Shown: positions 59,997-64,000 of the stretch, piece after piece | How positions within the stretch are numbered: position 1 is the stretch's first letter | Layout: every line of letters starts with the position of its first letter | Source: Naumovozyma dairenensis CBS 421 | Lineage: Eukaryota; Ascomycota; Saccharomycetes; Saccharomycetales; Saccharomycetaceae | DNA length: 64,000 nucleotides | Reading direction: 5' to 3' | Assembly (NCBI RefSeq): GCF_000227115.2 | Contig: NC_016479.1 | Span: 1,796,686 to 1,860,685 of the forward strand | Translations under genes and position numbers: made by a program | Notes under the pieces: generated by a model | The model's input: the letters and a program-made list of their open reading frames with translations, nothing else | Database searches by the model: none | Told to the model about the DNA's origin: nothing

Positions 59997-60965
59997 TTTT
60001 TTCTCTTGTAGTTGAGAATCTAAAGTTATTTTTTGTTGGTCTTAGAGAAATACGCAGATAGAGTTAAACCCTTTTACTCAACCTAAATATCAAGATTAAA
60101 GGGTCAAGGTTACTTATATAGTCGAGCCCGATCCTGTTCAGGTCATAACAGAATGAGGGGGCATATGGAAAGATATGTACTTCGAAAAGAAAGGGGACAA
60201 AAAAATGATACGATATTGACACTTTCCCCCACCAGTTCATCCATCTACGTACCTACGCTTCGAGATGTTGATGGTATAATCGATTGTTGATTTCAGGGGT
60301 GTTTCTTGAACATAAGGATTTCCCCCCCATGATATGACATCTGTCTGTGAGACCCTCTACGTAAGACCCTCTGAGGCTCCATTACGTATTTGAAGCGCTG
60401 CGGCGGCCCAACTCCGCCGGGAGAACCCCCCTCCTGCCTAGATTGGCCTGGACTGGCCATGAAATGCTCTCGGGAGGTCCCCGTGTTGGCTAGGCTGGGC
60501 GGGCGCGGGTTGTACCGAGGAAGAGGGGACAGTCTGACAGGTTCCCCTTTGTGAATGGTAGAGGTGAAGGAGAGGCAAGGACGTAAACGTCATTCAATTG
60601 CTCAAAAATGACATGATTATTCTTCAAATTGTTCCTTATTTGAGAACCGGAAGTAAGCAAGTATGTACGGCAAATGACACAGGTATAGTTTACGTATTTA
60701 TTATTATTGCGTACGTCGGTTTTATCGAGGGACTCTTAGCTACTACTGTATCTTACGTTATAATTTGGTCTCCATGAATATATTAGGACAAGTCTTTGTA
60801 AGCTAAGGGAGTTGTTGCTATATATATATATATATAGAAGTTAAAAAAAAGCTTATTATTAATGACATTGTTTCTTTATTTTTTGAGTTTATGAGTTACT
60901 AGATATATATGTTTGGAAAATAATGGTATATAAAAACGAGATCTTATCTCTTAGGTTGTTACGTT
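59997..60965. promoter_or_regulatory. TPS1 upstream / VMA2 3' region
   Basis: This 969-base interval contains the STRE cluster, a GC-rich island at about 60395-60520 and a TA run at about 60819-60836 near the VMA2 stop. No gene is seen. Confidence 0.6.
60114..60548 (-). promoter_or_regulatory. TPS1 promoter: TATA box and six STREs
   Basis: AGGGG/CCCCT stress-response elements (Msn2/Msn4) are at 60156-60160, 60192-60196, 60295-60299, 60428-60432, 60524-60528 and 60544-60548. A TATATAA (minus strand) lies at about 60114-60120, some 120 bases upstream of the ATG. S. cerevisiae TPS1 is a classical STRE-regulated gene. Confidence 0.75.
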
Positions 60966-62483
60966 TCATTTAGATGGTCTAGAATCTGGATCTTCTTCGT
61001 CATCTTCATCTTCATCTCTTGCTCTATCATAGAATTCATCAAGAACCTTTGGAGAAATTCTATTCAACATTTCCTTTGGATAAATTCTTAATAAACTCCA
61101 AGCTTGATCCAAACTTTCAAAAACTGTTCTATTTTCATAAGCACCTTGAGAAATAAATGTCTTTTCGAATTTTTCTAAAAATTCTAATGATAACTTATCT
61201 TCAATAGATAACGCTTCTTCACCAACGACTGCCTTCATTGCAGCAGCATCTCTACCAATAGCATATTTAGCATATAATTGATTAGAAACATCACCATGAT
61301 CCTTCCTTGTCATACCTTCACCAATGGCTGATTTCATTAATCTACTCAAAGATGGTAAAACATTAATTGGTGGATAGACACCCTTATTATGTAATTGACG
61401 ATCAACTGAAATTTGACCCTCAGTAATATAACCTGTCAAATCAGGAATTGGATGTGTAATATCATCATTTGGCATGGTCAAAATTGGAATTTGTGTAATG
61501 GACCCATTACGTCCTTCCACTCTCCCGGCTCTTTCATAAATTGTAGATAAATCTGTATACATATAACCTGGGTAACCTCTTCTACCTGGAACTTCTTCTC
61601 TTGCTGCAGAAACTTCTCTTAACGCATCAGCATATGATGACATATCTGTCAAAATGGTCAAGACATGACGATCTGTTTGATAAGCTAAATATTCTGCCGT
61701 AGTTAAAGCTAATCTTGGTGTAATAATTCTTTCAATAGTTGGATCATTAGCCAAATTTAAAAATAATGATGTTCTCTCTAAGGATCCATTTTCTTCAAAA
61801 TCTTGTTTGAAAAATCTAGCAGTTTCTAAATTGACACCCATAGCGGCAAAAACAATAGAGAAATTTTCTTCATGGCCATCATGAACATCCTTTGTTGGTC
61901 TAACTAACCCAGCTTGTCTACAAATTTGTGCAGCAATTTCATTATGAGGCAACCCAGATGCGGAAAAGATTGGAATCTTTTGACCTCTGGCGATAGAATT
62001 CATAGTATCAATAGCTGAAATACCAGTAGAAATCATTTCTTCCGGATATATACGAGCATAAGGATTAATAGGAGACCCATTAATATCCAAATAATCCTCA
62101 GCGAAAACTTTTGGACCGTTATCAATTGGTCTACCTGACCCATCGAAAATTCTACCTAAAGTATCTTCAGAGACAGGAATTTTCAAATTCTCACCAGTAA
62201 ATTCCACAGTGGTCTTCTTAACATCAATACCAGAAGTACCTTCAAACACTTGAACAATGGCTCTATCACCTCTAACTTCTAGAACTTGACCTTGTCTAAT
62301 GGATCCGTCTGGTAATGTTAAGTTGACAATTTCGTTGTAACGTGGGAATTTGACTTTTTCTAAGATGACTAGGGGCCCATTCACACCATTGACCGTGTTA
62401 TAATTTAATCTTGGTTTGATTTTGAAACCTTGTTCCACGGCTTTCTTGTTTATGTCGAATAATTCCTTATCAGATAAAACCAT
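60966..62483 (-). CDS. VMA2: V-ATPase subunit B (Vma2)
   Basis: Vma2 is the regulatory B subunit of the V1 sector of the vacuolar proton pump. I choose the ATG at 62483 ([18 protein letters not shown]), which matches the family; the frame reaches 62531 only from a TTG. The 505 residues (517 in S. cerevisiae) contain the conserved ATP-synthase-fold blocks [64 protein letters not shown] and the signature [14 protein letters not shown]. The C-terminal tail is acidic and shorter than in S. cerevisiae. Confidence 0.97.
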   Translation of the reverse strand: MVLSDKELFDINKKAVEQGFKIKPRLNYNTVNGVNGPLVILEKVKFPRYNEIVNLTLPDGSIRQGQVLEVRGDRAIVQVFEGTSGIDVKKTTVEFTGENLKIPVSEDTLGRIFDGSGRPIDNGPKVFAEDYLDINGSPINPYARIYPEEMISTGISAIDTMNSIARGQKIPIFSASGLPHNEIAAQICRQAGLVRPTKDVHDGHEENFSIVFAAMGVNLETARFFKQDFEENGSLERTSLFLNLANDPTIERIITPRLALTTAEYLAYQTDRHVLTILTDMSSYADALREVSAAREEVPGRRGYPGYMYTDLSTIYERAGRVEGRNGSITQIPILTMPNDDITHPIPDLTGYITEGQISVDRQLHNKGVYPPINVLPSLSRLMKSAIGEGMTRKDHGDVSNQLYAKYAIGRDAAAMKAVVGEEALSIEDKLSLEFLEKFEKTFISQGAYENRTVFESLDQAWSLLRIYPKEMLNRISPKVLDEFYDRARDEDEDDEEDPDSRPSK

Positions 62484-62862
62484 CTTTCCTCTTGTCGTAT
62501 TTGTTATTGTATTGTATATGTCTCTATCCAATTAGACAATTGAGATATAATAGTTTTTCCTAATCTATAATTCAATATAATTTATATACAGTACATAACC
62601 TTCAAGAATGCATCGCATCAAATACTGTTGTGGTTGGTTGCTGTTACTGTTGCTTTACGAAATGAAAAATGTACGTAGAGTATACCAAGGGCTGCTTAAT
62701 GGGAAATTTCCGAAATGATAAATTTAAAGGCGGTACTTGTTGCACATAAAAACTATAAGGAGGGTTACCCCTTCTAAGCTCGGACTTCTCTTAATATATA
62801 GATAGAATCCGAATATTATTACATAGATTATAAGAAGCGAAGCTGAATCGAATATATATAAC
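62484..62862. promoter_or_regulatory. VMA2 promoter / ATG14 3' region
   Basis: A 379-base spacer between tandem minus-strand genes; AT-rich with nothing recognised. Confidence 0.45.
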
Positions 62863-64000
62863 TTATCCAACGACGAACCATCGATCATGGCTTTCATTCT
62901 TTCCTGTCTTGTGATTGTTGTTGCATTTAGTGCCAAGCGCGTTCTCAACGTGCTTGTTATTCTTGCCCTTTCTAGTCTTGGTATAACTGTCCCCCTCATA
63001 GAGACTCAAGTTCAACATCTCTGCAACAATATCATATATTTTTGTAAATGTCCACTGGTTGCTATCATCAGCATTATATAATTGGCCATGTTTGGGAGCA
63101 TGTCTATATACTGTTTTGCAAGATGACGCTGGAGGACGATGTTGTTGTACTGGTACAGGCGGTGGCGGCGTCGATGAATCACTTGGTCTTTGGATCGTGA
63201 TCTGTTGTCTTGTTGCCATGTTATAAAATAACGAGTCCGTATCATACTGGTCTAATAACCAATTTAAGTTTAGCTGGCCATAAAAGTCATTCCTCTTTTC
63301 ATTGTTTGAGGACATTAAGTGGAGCTGTCGGCAAGTTTCTAGAACGTTTATGAGTAGCTTCGTTTGTTTTTCTACTATATCTATGGATTCTTCTTGATAA
63401 TCAGTTAGTAACGATGATTGGAAGATAGATTCATCAAAAGGTAACTTCGAATTTATGAGTTTTGATAATATTCCAATATAGTGAGACATTTTAGCAATTG
63501 AATCAATTGCTACCATTCTCGGTATCTTATGGAAACTCTTCATTGAAATTATTGGTTCGAAGGAAATGGAATAAGGTACCAAATGAGTGTCACTTCTCTT
63601 CTTGATCATGAACCAATCCGTCAATTGATTAATTTGACTAATACGCTTAGTTTCCACCAACTTTTCCAATTGTGTCAATTCCCTTTTCAACTCATCCCTC
63701 TCATGTAATAAAGCGGCATCAATATGTGTATCTATGTTTATCGTAGATGCCATACTATATGAATTTTTCAATTCTACTTGTAATTCAGCTATTTTCGTTC
63801 TCTTATCATCCAATCTTTTATTCATTTGTTCAATCCTAAATTTAATCCTATTATTTCTTTTCTGCTCCTTGAAGTGTTGTAATTTCTTCAATTTGTCACG
63901 CAAGATAAGCCCAGCTTGAAGTTCATTCTCTCCATCAATTTTCATATCATGTGAATTGCTCGTTTCATTAGTTGCAAAATTTAAAACCTCATTGACTTTA
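62863..64000 (-). CDS. ATG14: Atg14, autophagy-specific subunit of PI3-kinase complex I, 5' end off the window
   Basis: Atg14 brings the Vps34-Vps15-Atg6 complex to the pre-autophagosomal structure. The frame is open to the right edge: an in-frame ATG at 63945 exists, but upstream codons (KVNEVLNFATNE) align with the S. cerevisiae protein, so the start and the N-terminal cysteine motif lie outside. The visible part (about 379 residues) has a coiled coil (about the first 130 residues, with RIKFRIEQMNKRL and ERDELKRELTQLEKL), the conserved NWLLDQYDTDSLFYNM, a Pro-rich linker and the end HDRWFVVG, which matches the S. cerevisiae C-terminus (HDRWYVVG). It follows VMA2 as YBR128C does. Confidence 0.93.
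   Translation of the reverse strand, partial: KVNEVLNFATNETSNSHDMKIDGENELQAGLILRDKLKKLQHFKEQKRNNRIKFRIEQMNKRLDDKRTKIAELQVELKNSYSMASTINIDTHIDAALLHERDELKRELTQLEKLVETKRISQINQLTDWFMIKKRSDTHLVPYSISFEPIISMKSFHKIPRMVAIDSIAKMSHYIGILSKLINSKLPFDESIFQSSLLTDYQEESIDIVEKQTKLLINVLETCRQLHLMSSNNEKRNDFYGQLNLNWLLDQYDTDSLFYNMATRQQITIQRPSDSSTPPPPVPVQQHRPPASSCKTVYRHAPKHGQLYNADDSNQWTFTKIYDIVAEMLNLSLYEGDSYTKTRKGKNNKHVENALGTKCNNNHKTGKNESHDRWFVVG

Overview
This is nuclear DNA from a budding yeast of the Saccharomycetaceae. The evidence is AT-rich sequence, almost intron-free compact genes, GTATGT/TACTAAC-type introns in SUS1, a yeast-type tRNA-Glu(UUC), Ty3/gypsy-like retrotransposon debris and a near-continuous run of proteins that I recognise as orthologs of Saccharomyces cerevisiae genes. 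Identifications are by family recognition and gene order; no database search was run.

The order matches S. cerevisiae chromosome II from MMS4 (YBR098W) to ATG14 (YBR128C). Three genes whose S. cerevisiae orthologs sit on the sister chromosome XVI segment are interleaved: ISA2 (YPR067W), SPE3 (YPR069C) and MRL1 (YPR079W). Other members of that sister track (UBA3, HOS1, MED1, NOT5, OPY2, DIB1) are absent, and so are the chromosome II genes IML3 and CYC8. This is the pattern expected of a lineage that shared the whole-genome duplication but then lost gene copies differently from S. cerevisiae. A Kazachstania/Naumovozyma-like yeast is a reasonable guess, but the genus is not proven.

Layout. 1-14.5 kb: MMS4 (3' part), FES1, EXO84, SIF2, a three-finger C2H2 gene resembling ZNF511, YMC2, VID24/GID4, PHO88, ISA2. 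14.5-22.6 kb: an accessory stretch with a TIR/DAN-like GPI mannoprotein and a 261-bp hAT-like miniature transposon, then AIM3. 22.9-39.4 kb: CMD1, ALG1, SPE3, the 3' part of an Old Yellow Enzyme gene that stops at an assembly gap, a gag fragment, YSA1, SUS1 (two introns), RAD16, LYS2, TKL2. 39.4-44.3 kb: a second accessory stretch with a decayed Ty3/gypsy-like element, a second assembly gap, an inverted LTR piece, tRNA-Glu and a CUP1-like metallothionein. 44.3-64 kb: MRL1, TEF (EF-1alpha), MUD1, CBP6, GRS1, MRPL36, TFC1, PTC4, TPS1, VMA2 and ATG14 (5' end off the window).

Most genes are independent housekeeping functions rather than an operon-like system. The readable regulation includes a perfect heat-shock element at FES1, STRE clusters at TPS1 and TKL2, a Lys14 site at LYS2, Rap1-type sites at TEF, and Puf3 motifs downstream of the mitochondrial genes ISA2, CBP6 and MRPL36. 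The most unusual items are the hAT-like MITE, the ZNF511-like gene, an ACG at codon -23 of GRS1 that could start a mitochondrial form, and the rearranged retroelement locus. I did not find a bacterial-style defence system, CRISPR array or other multi-gene novelty.
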